Below are positions 34,365-42,961 of a stretch of DNA of 64,000 nt, piece by piece. The first letter of the stretch is position 1. Each line of letters begins with the position of its first letter. Below the pieces are notes generated by a model, which had not been told where the DNA came from, made no database searches, and saw nothing but the letters and a program-made list of their open reading frames with translations. A program made the position numbers and the translations under genes. Source of the stretch: Phycisphaerae bacterium (GTDB lineage: Bacteria; Planctomycetota; Phycisphaerae; Phycisphaerales; UBA1924); NCBI GenBank assembly GCA_014192545.1, contig BJHL01000002.1, positions 512,863-576,862 on the forward strand, read 5' to 3'.

Positions 34365-35825
34365 TCACTTTGGTTTGGCTGCGTCGCTGTGGGGTAGCGA
34401 CACTGGCTGCAGTCTGCGCCACACGTCCGCGGCTTGCCAGGCGGGTTCCGAGAACGGTGCCGCGGCCATAACAGCTTCGAGCCGGGATTGGAGATTGTGG
34501 CGCGTGTCGATGTCAATCGCGTCGGCAGAGCCTGGGATTGCGGCCTTGATGGCGTCAAATTCCTCGCTTGCCTTTGACTCAGCGGCCTCGCGACGGACGC
34601 GGGCGGGCTCGTCGACCCATTTCAGCGCGAGGGCAAATCGCTCGGACGTTGCCATTTCGTGAGGCATGTCGGGGTAGTCGTCGAGCTTTGTCGTGATGCC
34701 GTCGCCTTTCATAATGGCGAGGGCTTTGCGGATGTAATCTTGGTTGCCATCTTCATCGCCTGTAATCGCAACCAAGCGTCCAGCCTTGAGATTCTTCATC
34801 GCGACCCCAAGCGGCTTGGAGAAGTCGCCTCGCCAGTACTTGCCGTCGTCACGTCGCATGTTCTCATAGCTGCCAACGCCCACGATGGCGATGACGCCGT
34901 CGATGATATCGGGAGCGGCTGCCCATGTGTGCGTCGCAATCTTGCCGCCACCCGAGACGCCCGTGACGTGAATTCGATCCGGGTCGATGATGTATCGATT
35001 GCAAGCGGTCGCGATGGCGTCGAGCGTCAGTTGCATGCGATCAACGCGATGGCGATCGTTGGGAACGTTGTCGGGCGCGACTGCGATCATGTTGAGTTCG
35101 TCGAGAACGGCGTGCATTTCCGCGTGTATACATGACGTTGGGCCCGGATGGACATAAACGAGAAGGCCGTGCGCGAGGCGAGGATCGAACTTCTTTGGCA
35201 AGCGAACGAAGACCGCTTCGTCAGCGATCTTGCGTGTCGTGGGTTCGAGCGGCGCTCCGCCATAAGTGAAACGCGCCTTGAGATTGCCCGCATCGAGCGT
35301 GATGGGCGAAGCACGCAAGGCATCGGCGGTCAAGCGTTTGACTTCGCCAGGTTTGGGATCATCCGCAAGTTTGGTCGTGCTGCCCGCGAATGCCGAAAGA
35401 TCGATGAGCAGCGGAGTAAGTGCATCGTCGATGACGACTTGGGCAAACTTTGCCTTGGCGTCGTCCAGCGGTACGAGAAACTCGCCCGTTGGCGTCCGAA
35501 GAATGCGGACGATACGTGATGTCTCGCCAGCGGAGACACGCAGGGTGAGGTACTCGGCTGCATCGGCGGGCAGGGGCATGCGTTTGCTGCTGCCGATTTT
35601 GCCCAGTTGACGAAGTTGGTCCGCCGAGAGGCTGGCGACAACGCTTTGCTCGCGGAGGTGCATCGGTGGAAGTGCGGCGGGCGGCAAAGCACTGGCGTCG
35701 GTCGTCGTTGACGCGACGACAAAAGCAGATTCGGGCTTCCTATTGGCGATGTCAAACGGTCCTGCAACTGCCTGCGATGCGATAGCGAACATGGCGAGAC
35801 TGAGACGGACGAGCGCGAATCGCAT
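34365..35825 (-). CDS. Secreted alpha/beta-hydrolase (esterase-like)
   Basis: 486 aa with signal peptide MRFALVRLSLAMFAIASQAVA. GGAGG five bases before the ATG at 35825 fixes the start. The N-terminal 200 residues are unassigned. The hydrolase domain (~230-430) has HGLLVYVHPGPTS (oxyanion region), the nucleophile elbow GVSGGGK with Ser, the acid in ITGDEDGNQDY, and His in DMPHEMATS. It looks like the dienelactone-hydrolase/esterase-D class acting in the periplasm. The last ~70 residues are charged helices. Substrate unknown. It is divergent from the AAA ATPase gene at 35927, sharing a ~100-base region. Confidence 0.7.
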   Translation of the reverse strand: MRFALVRLSLAMFAIASQAVAGPFDIANRKPESAFVVASTTTDASALPPAALPPMHLREQSVVASLSADQLRQLGKIGSSKRMPLPADAAEYLTLRVSAGETSRIVRILRTPTGEFLVPLDDAKAKFAQVVIDDALTPLLIDLSAFAGSTTKLADDPKPGEVKRLTADALRASPITLDAGNLKARFTYGGAPLEPTTRKIADEAVFVRLPKKFDPRLAHGLLVYVHPGPTSCIHAEMHAVLDELNMIAVAPDNVPNDRHRVDRMQLTLDAIATACNRYIIDPDRIHVTGVSGGGKIATHTWAAAPDIIDGVIAIVGVGSYENMRRDDGKYWRGDFSKPLGVAMKNLKAGRLVAITGDEDGNQDYIRKALAIMKGDGITTKLDDYPDMPHEMATSERFALALKWVDEPARVRREAAESKASEEFDAIKAAIPGSADAIDIDTRHNLQSRLEAVMAAAPFSEPAWQAADVWRRLQPVSLPHSDAAKPK

Positions 35826-35926
35826 GAGAACCTCCGGCATCGAAACTGGCGTGGCGGGCGAATACATAAAGCGAGTGCGGCTGCGATCAGCGTAGCGAGC
35901 GCGATGGATCACGAGTTTGGCGAAGG

Positions 35927-37387
35927 ATGAAGCAAACAACTATGAGTATTTCCATGACTTCAACTGCATCAAAGTCCCCCGCTGCTACCACGCTGGGCCA
36001 ACTGCTTGCAAGCGACTGGCAAAGCCGAGGCGTGAAGGTCGAACTGCGCGACAATCTTGTCGCCGCGCTTCGCCGAGGCGACGTGCTCTTTCCGGGCATT
36101 GTCGGATACGACGACACGGTGATTCCGGAAATCACCAACGCGGTGCTCGCTGGACACGACATGCTCTTCTTGGGCGAAAAGGGACAAGCCAAGAGCAAAA
36201 TCATGCGGCTGCTCTCGCGATTCTTGGATGAGTGGACGCCTTACATCGACACGGCTGCCGCAGGTACTGGCGTGTCACCCGTGCATGAAGACCCGACCGC
36301 ACCGATCACCCGGCAAGGCAAGGACGCAATCGCGAAGCTGGGCGACAAGACGCCCATCGCGTGGTGGCATCGCAGCGATCGCTACGTTGAGCGACTCGCG
36401 CCCGGAACCAAGTTCGCCGACATCATCGGCGAGATTGATCCCGCGAAATTGCTCAGCGGCACCAGTATGGGAACCGAAGAGGCCCTGCACTTTGGGCTCA
36501 TTCCCAGGCTGCATCGCGGCATCTTTGCGATGAACGAATTGCCCGACCTTGACGACCTGGTGCAGGTGGGCCTGTTCAATATTCTCGAAGAACGCGACGT
36601 GCAGATACGCGGCTTTCCGATCAAGTTCGACATCGACGTGCTCGTGCTTTTCAGCGCAAACCCCAGCACGTACAACCGCAGCGGCAAGGTGATTCCGCAG
36701 CTCAAGGATCGCATCGGAACGACAATCCAAACACACTATCCCCGCCAGCGCGACTTGGGCATCGAGATCATGGACGCCGCTGCGGGTGAATCGGGCAAAG
36801 ATGTGCTGGTGCCGCGATTCATGAAGGAACTGGTTGAACAGCTTTCAATCGCTGCGCGTGCGAGCAAGTATGTCGATCACGCCAGCGGCGTGTCGGCACG
36901 GTTCTCGATCGCGAACTACAAGACGATGATCGCCAACGCTCGCCGGCGTGCAATTCTGCTGAATGAGTCGCCAGCCGTGCCCAGAATCAGCGATTTGGCG
37001 CACTTCCACAGCAGCGCGACAGGCAAGCTGGAGCTTGATCTGCTCGGCAGCCACCAAATGACCGAGAAGCAGGCGCTTGACGCGATCTTCGCGGAAGCAA
37101 TCAAGAGCGTCTTTGCGGAGTACGTGAGCAAGCACGGCTTGGCAGAGATCGGCGATGTCTTCGCGAAGGGCGTGAAGATTGAAGTTGGCGACATGCTGCC
37201 CAGCGAGCACTATGCCAAGGTGCTGCAGCGCGTGCCCAAGGTGTGGGAGAAGGCCTTCGAAGTCAACGCAGGTGAAAGCCCGGCGGTGCGGGCAAGCTGC
37301 GTGGAGTTTGTGCTCGCTGGTTTGTGGGCGAGTGATGTCATCAGCCGAGCCGAGAAGCACGGACGCGTGAACTACGAAGTGAAGTGA
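35927..37387 (+). CDS. MoxR/Mg-chelatase-like AAA+ ATPase
   Basis: 486 aa, soluble. [20 protein letters not shown] leads to a Walker A of altered form GEKGQAKS (83-90, no second Gly before Lys). The Mg-chelatase-style insertion (~105-195) follows, then a Walker B region [13 protein letters not shown] (ENELP-like, 199-211), sensor [20 protein letters not shown], and a helical C-terminus with [10 protein letters not shown]. The best reading is the ATPase half of an AAA/VWA remodelling pair whose VWA half is at 25270-27129. Start codons at 35927, 35942 and 35954 are all possible; none has an ideal ribosome site. Confidence 0.78.
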   Translation: MKQTTMSISMTSTASKSPAATTLGQLLASDWQSRGVKVELRDNLVAALRRGDVLFPGIVGYDDTVIPEITNAVLAGHDMLFLGEKGQAKSKIMRLLSRFLDEWTPYIDTAAAGTGVSPVHEDPTAPITRQGKDAIAKLGDKTPIAWWHRSDRYVERLAPGTKFADIIGEIDPAKLLSGTSMGTEEALHFGLIPRLHRGIFAMNELPDLDDLVQVGLFNILEERDVQIRGFPIKFDIDVLVLFSANPSTYNRSGKVIPQLKDRIGTTIQTHYPRQRDLGIEIMDAAAGESGKDVLVPRFMKELVEQLSIAARASKYVDHASGVSARFSIANYKTMIANARRRAILLNESPAVPRISDLAHFHSSATGKLELDLLGSHQMTEKQALDAIFAEAIKSVFAEYVSKHGLAEIGDVFAKGVKIEVGDMLPSEHYAKVLQRVPKVWEKAFEVNAGESPAVRASCVEFVLAGLWASDVISRAEKHGRVNYEVK

Positions 37388-37426
37388 TGCGAGCTACTCG
37401 GCGAGAGCGGCGACTGGGACGAGCAA

Positions 37427-38686
37427 TCAACGCAGCGAACTGAGAAACTCGGCGAAGCGATCCATGCCTTTGTTGATCTGCTCTTCGCTGCACGCAAAGC
37501 TGATGCGAACGTGGTTCTTGCCGCACCCGCCGAAGTCTTCCCCGGGCACAAACGCAAGCAGACTCTCTTCGAGCAAAGCCTCGCTCATGCTCATGGCACT
37601 ATCAATCTTGCGGCCACCTTTGCTGGTTTTGCCGAAATACGCCGACACATCGGGAAACGCGTAAAACGCGCCCGTGGCCTTCGCATTCTTGATGCCCGGC
37701 AACTTGCCCATGCGAACGTTGATGAGTTCAGCACGCTTGGCGAAAGCTTGACGCATCATCTCAACCTCGCCCGCGCATTGCGTCAGGGCGGCACGAATGC
37801 TGGGATACGTGAAGCTCGTGATGTTGGTACTCATCTGACCTTGCAACGTGGCCATGGCGTTCGTGAACTTCTTGCCAAACTCGCCGCTGCTGCCGGTGTA
37901 GCCGATGCGCCAGCCCGTCATGCCATACGCCTTCGAAAGTCCGTTGAGCGTGATGACTCGCTCAGCGATTTGCGACATACTGCCGATCGAAAAGTGGCGG
38001 ATGCCGCCGTAGATGATCTTCTCGTACAACTCGTCGCTCAGAACGATGATGTTCGGAGCGATCGTACGCGCAGCTTCTTCAACGACTGCGCCGATGGCTT
38101 TGAGTTCATCAGGCGTGTACATCGTGCCGCAGGGGTTGCTGGGGCTGTTCAGGATGAGCATCCGCGTGTTGGGCGTGATAGCTTGCTTGATCTGCTGCGC
38201 GGTCGCTTTGAAGGCTGTATCGACCGTTGTGGGCACTTCCACAATCTTCCCGCCCGCAAGTTCGACAATCGGCGCGTAGCTGACCCACGCTGGCACAGGC
38301 AGAATGACTTCCTGCTGCGGCTCACCTGGCTTTGGCTCATCAATAAGCACGTGTGCAAGCACGAACAGGCTGTGCTTGCCGCCAGCGCCGATGGTGATGT
38401 GATCCGTCGTGCAATTCGGCAGGCCATTCTCTTCGGTCAATTTCTTTGCGATGGCCGCGCGAGTTGCTGGATCGCCCAGCGTGGGCATGTACTTGGTCTG
38501 CCCCTTCGTGAGGGCATTGATTGCCGCATATTTGATGATGTCAGGCGTGTCGAAATCAGGTTCACCCGCCGCGAAGGAAAGCACATCCTTGCCCTGCGAC
38601 TGCATTGCCTTGGCGCGATTCATAAACGCGACAGTGACGCTGGGCTTGAGGCTTTGGACGCGACGGGAAACGGAGAGGTTCGCCAT
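37427..38686 (-). CDS. Class I/II PLP-dependent aminotransferase (aspartate aminotransferase type)
   Basis: 419 aa. Family landmarks: LSFAAGEPDFDTPDIIKYAA, KYMPTLGDPATRAAIAKKL, ILNSPSNPCGTMY, LSDELYEKIIYG, and the PLP Schiff-base Lys in LNGLSKAYGMTGWRIGY. The Arg that grips the substrate carboxylate lies in NHVRISFACSEEQI near the C-terminus. Subgroup I-gamma enzymes of this kind convert aspartate plus 2-oxoglutarate to oxaloacetate plus glutamate; exact specificity is not certain. A short insertion (~340-365, SAYFGKTSKGGRKID) is ordinary for the group. Start MANLSVSRRVQSLKPS at 38686. Divergent from the fusion gene at 38771. Confidence 0.9.
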   Translation of the reverse strand: MANLSVSRRVQSLKPSVTVAFMNRAKAMQSQGKDVLSFAAGEPDFDTPDIIKYAAINALTKGQTKYMPTLGDPATRAAIAKKLTEENGLPNCTTDHITIGAGGKHSLFVLAHVLIDEPKPGEPQQEVILPVPAWVSYAPIVELAGGKIVEVPTTVDTAFKATAQQIKQAITPNTRMLILNSPSNPCGTMYTPDELKAIGAVVEEAARTIAPNIIVLSDELYEKIIYGGIRHFSIGSMSQIAERVITLNGLSKAYGMTGWRIGYTGSSGEFGKKFTNAMATLQGQMSTNITSFTYPSIRAALTQCAGEVEMMRQAFAKRAELINVRMGKLPGIKNAKATGAFYAFPDVSAYFGKTSKGGRKIDSAMSMSEALLEESLLAFVPGEDFGGCGKNHVRISFACSEEQINKGMDRFAEFLSSLR

Positions 38687-38770
38687 GGTTGCGGAATGTA
38701 GGAAGGAACTTGCAGGTTTGGCGAAATCGGCAGCCGCAGAAAGGCGAATCTTGGGTTTACAGAACACCAA

Positions 38771-41443
38771 GTGCCGATGCCGATCCTACGAATACTCACC
38801 GTGCGCCGCATTCGCTGGGTATTCATCGCCCTTTACCTCGTTGCTCTCGCGCTGTCACACCTTGTGACGGCTGGGAATCACTTTGCGATGCCCGCACGCA
38901 GCGTTCAAGTGCCCATCGGCGGCGCGATTACGACCGCTGCAACGAACACAAACAGCGCTCAGACTGCAACGCTGGCCTACGCAGAATGGGCGGCAGCAAC
39001 GCCAGACGCGCCGGTCGTCGTGCTGCTCCACGGCTCACCGGGCGACGGTTCCAACTTCGCCCAGTTTGCACCGTTGCTCGTGGCCGACGGCTACCGCGTG
39101 ATTGCACCGGACCTGTTGGGGTTCGGCAAGAGCACGCTGCGGGTGCCGGATCACTCCATTCACGCCCAAAGTCGCGCAGTGCTTTCGCTGCTCGAACAAC
39201 GAGGCGTCGAGCGAGCGCACGTCGTTGGCTGGAGCAACGGCGGCGGCGCCGCAATGTGGCTCGCCGCAGACAAGCCCGCCGTGATCCAAACACTCACACT
39301 GATGGGCAGTATCGGCGAGCAGCGTTTTGAAGGCTCTGGCAGTTACTACATTGAGCATGCGAAATATGCAGTGGGTTTCGCTCTCATCGGCGGATCGCCC
39401 GAACTTGTCCCGCACTTTGGCTTGCTGGGCACATATGCAACACGAACCGGCTGGCTGCACAACTTCGCCGATAGCGATCAGCGCGAGATCTCCGGCTTGT
39501 ATGTTCGCCTGCGCGAGAACGGCGTCGCGTCACGAACGCTCATTTTGCATGGCGCCGGCGATGTGCTCGTGCGACTGACAAGCGCACGCAGCGCTCACGC
39601 TGCAATGCCCGCCAGCAAACTCGTCGTGCTTGATGCGAATCACTTCCTGCCCTTCCAGCAATCAACGCAGTCGGCAGACACGCTCAATCGATTCTTCCGC
39701 GGCGAGTTGAAACAGACAGCCACCGAATCACCGCTCGCGCGCAGCCGCACCGGCCTGCTTTGGCTGGTTGATCAGTTTCGCAACTTAGTCCGCGCAACTC
39801 CATGGTGGCTGCATGTCATCGCAATCGCAGCCCTCGCAGTAAGGCGCCCAGCCTGGGCGGTGATGCTCGCAGGCCTCGCAATTGCAAGCGATTTCGGCCC
39901 GGGAATGGACATTTTCGTCGCATTCGTGGGCCTGTTGCTCGGAATGGCGCTCTGGACGCTAAAGACCATTCTTGTGTCTCGCCGTCATCATGACATCGAG
40001 CCAAGTCGCGCGATGGCAGGCTGGAATCAGCGCCTCGAACGCGCGCCGCTGATGGAAGGTTGGAACGCTGGCCTGCTGCATTCATGGCGGCCCCAAGCGT
40101 GCGCGGGACTCTGGAGCGTTGCTGGCCCACGCGCGAGGCTCTCACGAACGACGTACTGCGTTGCACTCGTGCTTTGGTGCGTCATCTCCTTGATCGCGGC
40201 CATCGTCGCGTTCATCATCATCGAACACGGCTTCGCCGAAGCAGTACACGGATGGTCAGCACTCATCGCAAGTTTGACGATGCTGCTAGGGTTTCTCAAG
40301 GTTGGCTGGAGCGCATCACGTTTTGCAAGTTTGCTCAGCCCACGCGGCTGGCGATTCGCCCAGATTGCTGTCGAGCGACTCATTTACTTTGAATACTGGC
40401 CCACCTGGTTCGTCTACCTGCCGCTGCTGCCGGGTCTGTTGTGGCTTGCCGCAAAGTACCGCAGATTGCTCGCATTTACCGCGACAAATCCCGCAATCGT
40501 AAACGCGGGCGGATTCGTTGGCGAAAGCAAGATCGAGATCATCCGTGATCTGGGTTCATCGCAGCGCGTCGCACGTACAGCTCTCATCCCGCCTGCGAAG
40601 GATGCCTCCGAACGATTGACCAACGCGATCGACCTCATGCGCGGAGCCGGCATCGCGTTTCCCGCGATTCTCAAACCCAATGAAGGACAACGCGGCCATG
40701 CCGTCAAACTCGCGAAGTCGCCGCTCGATATCGAGGCGTACATCGCCGCCAATCCACACGCGTTCTTGATCCAAGCCTTCGCAAACGGTCCGCACGAATG
40801 CGGCGTGTTGTGGTGCCGGCACGCTGGCGGGCCCGATGGCTTTCTCTTTAGCATCACCGCAAAAGAATTTCCGATCATCGAAGGCGATGGCGTACACACG
40901 CTTGAAGAACTCATCGAGCGACACCCGCGGTATCGCCGCCAACATCGCACGTTCCTGACGCGCTTCGCAAGCGAAGCAACTCGCGTGCTCGCCAAAGCTG
41001 AACGCATGTCGCTTGGCGTTGCTGGCAACCACTGCCAAGGCACCAAGTTCCTTGACGGCGCGCACTTGATCACGCCGGAACTGACGCAAGTGATCGACGC
41101 AATCTGCCAAGATTACGCCCGCGATCGTTTTGCAAGCAATCCACTCGGCGGACTCGATTGGGTTCGCTTCGACATTCGCTACGAAAGCGACGACTTGTTA
41201 CGCCAGGGCGAAGGTTTCACAATCGTCGAAATGAACGGCAGCAGTGCCGAAAGCACCAACATCTATGACCCCAGCCGCAGTCTGCTGTGGAGCTACAGCG
41301 TGCTGTGGAATCAATGGAAGCAGCTCTTCGCACTCGGACACGAACGTATGACAACCGGCGTGGACGCTCTGACAGCGCGCAAACTGCTCGCCCTGTCATC
41401 GGCCCATACCAACCAGCGAACCGGCAGCAGCATCGCCGATTGA
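38771..41443 (+). CDS. Three-part fusion: alpha/beta-hydrolase, membrane region, ATP-grasp ligase
   Basis: 890 aa. One N-terminal membrane segment (~15-33) precedes an alpha/beta-hydrolase domain (~80-310) with oxyanion LLHGSPGDG, nucleophile Ser155 in VGWSNGGG, acid Asp264 in HGAGDV, and His291 in DANHF. Four to six hydrophobic segments follow (~345-365, 380-400, 462-485, 495-512, 545-560). The C-terminal domain (~580-850) is ATP-grasp: Lys635 in AILKPNEGQRGHAVKLAK, EGDGVHTLEELIERHP, and metal ligands Asp801 (FDIRYES), Glu820 and Asn822 (VEMNGSSAEST). Each domain retains its active-site residues, so hydrolysis and ATP-dependent ligation may be coupled at the inner membrane. The membrane plus ATP-grasp half resembles proteins annotated as D-Ala ligase-like; the hydrolase fusion is unusual. 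An MFS gene follows on the same strand. Confidence 0.8.
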   Translation: MPMPILRILTVRRIRWVFIALYLVALALSHLVTAGNHFAMPARSVQVPIGGAITTAATNTNSAQTATLAYAEWAAATPDAPVVVLLHGSPGDGSNFAQFAPLLVADGYRVIAPDLLGFGKSTLRVPDHSIHAQSRAVLSLLEQRGVERAHVVGWSNGGGAAMWLAADKPAVIQTLTLMGSIGEQRFEGSGSYYIEHAKYAVGFALIGGSPELVPHFGLLGTYATRTGWLHNFADSDQREISGLYVRLRENGVASRTLILHGAGDVLVRLTSARSAHAAMPASKLVVLDANHFLPFQQSTQSADTLNRFFRGELKQTATESPLARSRTGLLWLVDQFRNLVRATPWWLHVIAIAALAVRRPAWAVMLAGLAIASDFGPGMDIFVAFVGLLLGMALWTLKTILVSRRHHDIEPSRAMAGWNQRLERAPLMEGWNAGLLHSWRPQACAGLWSVAGPRARLSRTTYCVALVLWCVISLIAAIVAFIIIEHGFAEAVHGWSALIASLTMLLGFLKVGWSASRFASLLSPRGWRFAQIAVERLIYFEYWPTWFVYLPLLPGLLWLAAKYRRLLAFTATNPAIVNAGGFVGESKIEIIRDLGSSQRVARTALIPPAKDASERLTNAIDLMRGAGIAFPAILKPNEGQRGHAVKLAKSPLDIEAYIAANPHAFLIQAFANGPHECGVLWCRHAGGPDGFLFSITAKEFPIIEGDGVHTLEELIERHPRYRRQHRTFLTRFASEATRVLAKAERMSLGVAGNHCQGTKFLDGAHLITPELTQVIDAICQDYARDRFASNPLGGLDWVRFDIRYESDDLLRQGEGFTIVEMNGSSAESTNIYDPSRSLLWSYSVLWNQWKQLFALGHERMTTGVDALTARKLLALSSAHTNQRTGSSIAD

Positions 41444-41522
41444 CATCTCACGTCGGCCGCGACGAATACGCTGCTGCGAGAAACTGACAACGAGCAAAGT
41501 GACACCGCAGGCACTGCAACAC

Positions 41523-42851
41523 ATGAAGCTACCAATCTCCCATCTTCCCAATCAAGGCCAGATCTGGAGTTGGATCAGCTTTGATGTCGCCAACCAGTCC
41601 TTCACGCTGCTCATCAACACCGTGCTGTTCTCGCGGTTCTTCACCAGCGTGGTGTACAACCATCCCGACAGCAACACCGTGTGGGGATACATCTTCGCAG
41701 GCTCCATGCTTCTCGTCGTGCTCGCCAGCCCCATCGCCGGCGCAATCGCTGACGATCGATCATGGAAAAAGGAATCACTACTCATCACGGGCGTGATCTG
41801 TGCCATCCTCACATGCACATTGGCAATCTTGCAGCCAGGACAACTCTGGCTCGCGATTCTCCTCTACATACCAGCGAATTTCTGCTTCAACATCGGCGAG
41901 AACTTTCTCGCGAGCTTCTTGCCGCAACTCGCCAAACGTGAAGACATGGCCCGTGTTTCTGGATTCTCCTGGTGCATCGCCTACGCCGCCGCACTTCTTT
42001 TGCTCATCATCACCGCAGGATCAATCTTGCTCTTCAAACTCAACTCCGCGGCCGACTACGGCGGACTGTTCATCTTCGCTGGCGTCTGGTTTCTCGTGTT
42101 CATCATCCCGACACTCTTGTACCTCAAAGAAGACAAGACCAACGCCCCTTCGGTTGGAAATCCGATCATCATTGGCTTCAAACGGCTTGCAGCGTCCGCG
42201 CGATCAACCGCTCAATTTCGCGATCTTGCTCTGCTCTTGCTCGGCTCGTTCTTCTACGGCGTTGCAATGACAGTCGTCATCGCATTCGCGAGCATCCTTG
42301 TCAGCAATCTTGGATTCACTGATATCCAAGGCGTCATCTTCATCGCGGTCGTCACACTCGCAGGCGTGGGCGGCACGATCATCCCCGCACTCTTCCAAGA
42401 TCGCATCGGCCACAAGCGAACCATCCTGTCATTGCTCGTGGTCTGGATGCTCGCAACCCTCGGCTTTGCGTACTACGCGTACACATTTCAGCAAGGTGCC
42501 AAACAAACACCCCCGCACATCCCGCCGCAATGGCCCATGTGGTTCTTCGCGTGTCTTGTGGGCTTCGGGCTTGGCGCGCTCGGCAGTGCCAACCGCGCAT
42601 TCGTCGGTTTTCTCGCGCCGCAATCACGCTCTGCCGAAGTCTTCGGCCTCTGGGGCCTGGTCTTCAAACTCGCCGCCATCGGCACCGTCCCCTTCGGCCT
42701 CATGATGGATCGCGTCGGCATGCCCGCCGCGTTGCTCACGCTGACCGGCTTTGTTACCGCGGGCTTTGCGGTCACGCTGCTCGTCGACGAGAAACGCGGC
42801 GGGGCAACCGCACGCGACGAAGACGCACGCACTGCCCAAACACTGGCATAA
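41523..42851 (+). CDS. MFS transporter of the UMF1 / Atg22-like family
   Basis: 442 aa with ~12 hydrophobic spans. The N-terminal block QIWSWISFDVANQSFTLLIN, then VVLASPIAGAIADDRSWKKE, and FNIGENFLASFLPQLAKRED, are typical of the UMF1 group, related to yeast vacuolar amino-acid effluxer Atg22. The 10-residue loop LKEDKTNAPS divides the two halves. Bacterial members have no settled substrate. Start ATG 41523 (a GTG at 41499 is in frame). It begins 79 bases after the hydrolase/ATP-grasp fusion on the same strand, so it may be co-transcribed and could move the fusion's substrate or product. Confidence 0.82.
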   Translation: MKLPISHLPNQGQIWSWISFDVANQSFTLLINTVLFSRFFTSVVYNHPDSNTVWGYIFAGSMLLVVLASPIAGAIADDRSWKKESLLITGVICAILTCTLAILQPGQLWLAILLYIPANFCFNIGENFLASFLPQLAKREDMARVSGFSWCIAYAAALLLLIITAGSILLFKLNSAADYGGLFIFAGVWFLVFIIPTLLYLKEDKTNAPSVGNPIIIGFKRLAASARSTAQFRDLALLLLGSFFYGVAMTVVIAFASILVSNLGFTDIQGVIFIAVVTLAGVGGTIIPALFQDRIGHKRTILSLLVVWMLATLGFAYYAYTFQQGAKQTPPHIPPQWPMWFFACLVGFGLGALGSANRAFVGFLAPQSRSAEVFGLWGLVFKLAAIGTVPFGLMMDRVGMPAALLTLTGFVTAGFAVTLLVDEKRGGATARDEDARTAQTLA

Positions 42852-42961
42852 CACACAGGTTTGCGGACGCGTAATCGTTTGCATTCCGTCAACATCCACC
42901 ACACTTATCGCCCGGGCTGACCGATGACGCCCTGAATAGGAAGTCCATCAGGAGTCTCAGC

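Noticed and set aside
37511-38701. A 396-codon plus-strand open frame opposite the aminotransferase
   Set aside because: The minus-strand aminotransferase has all PLP motifs; the plus frame has none.
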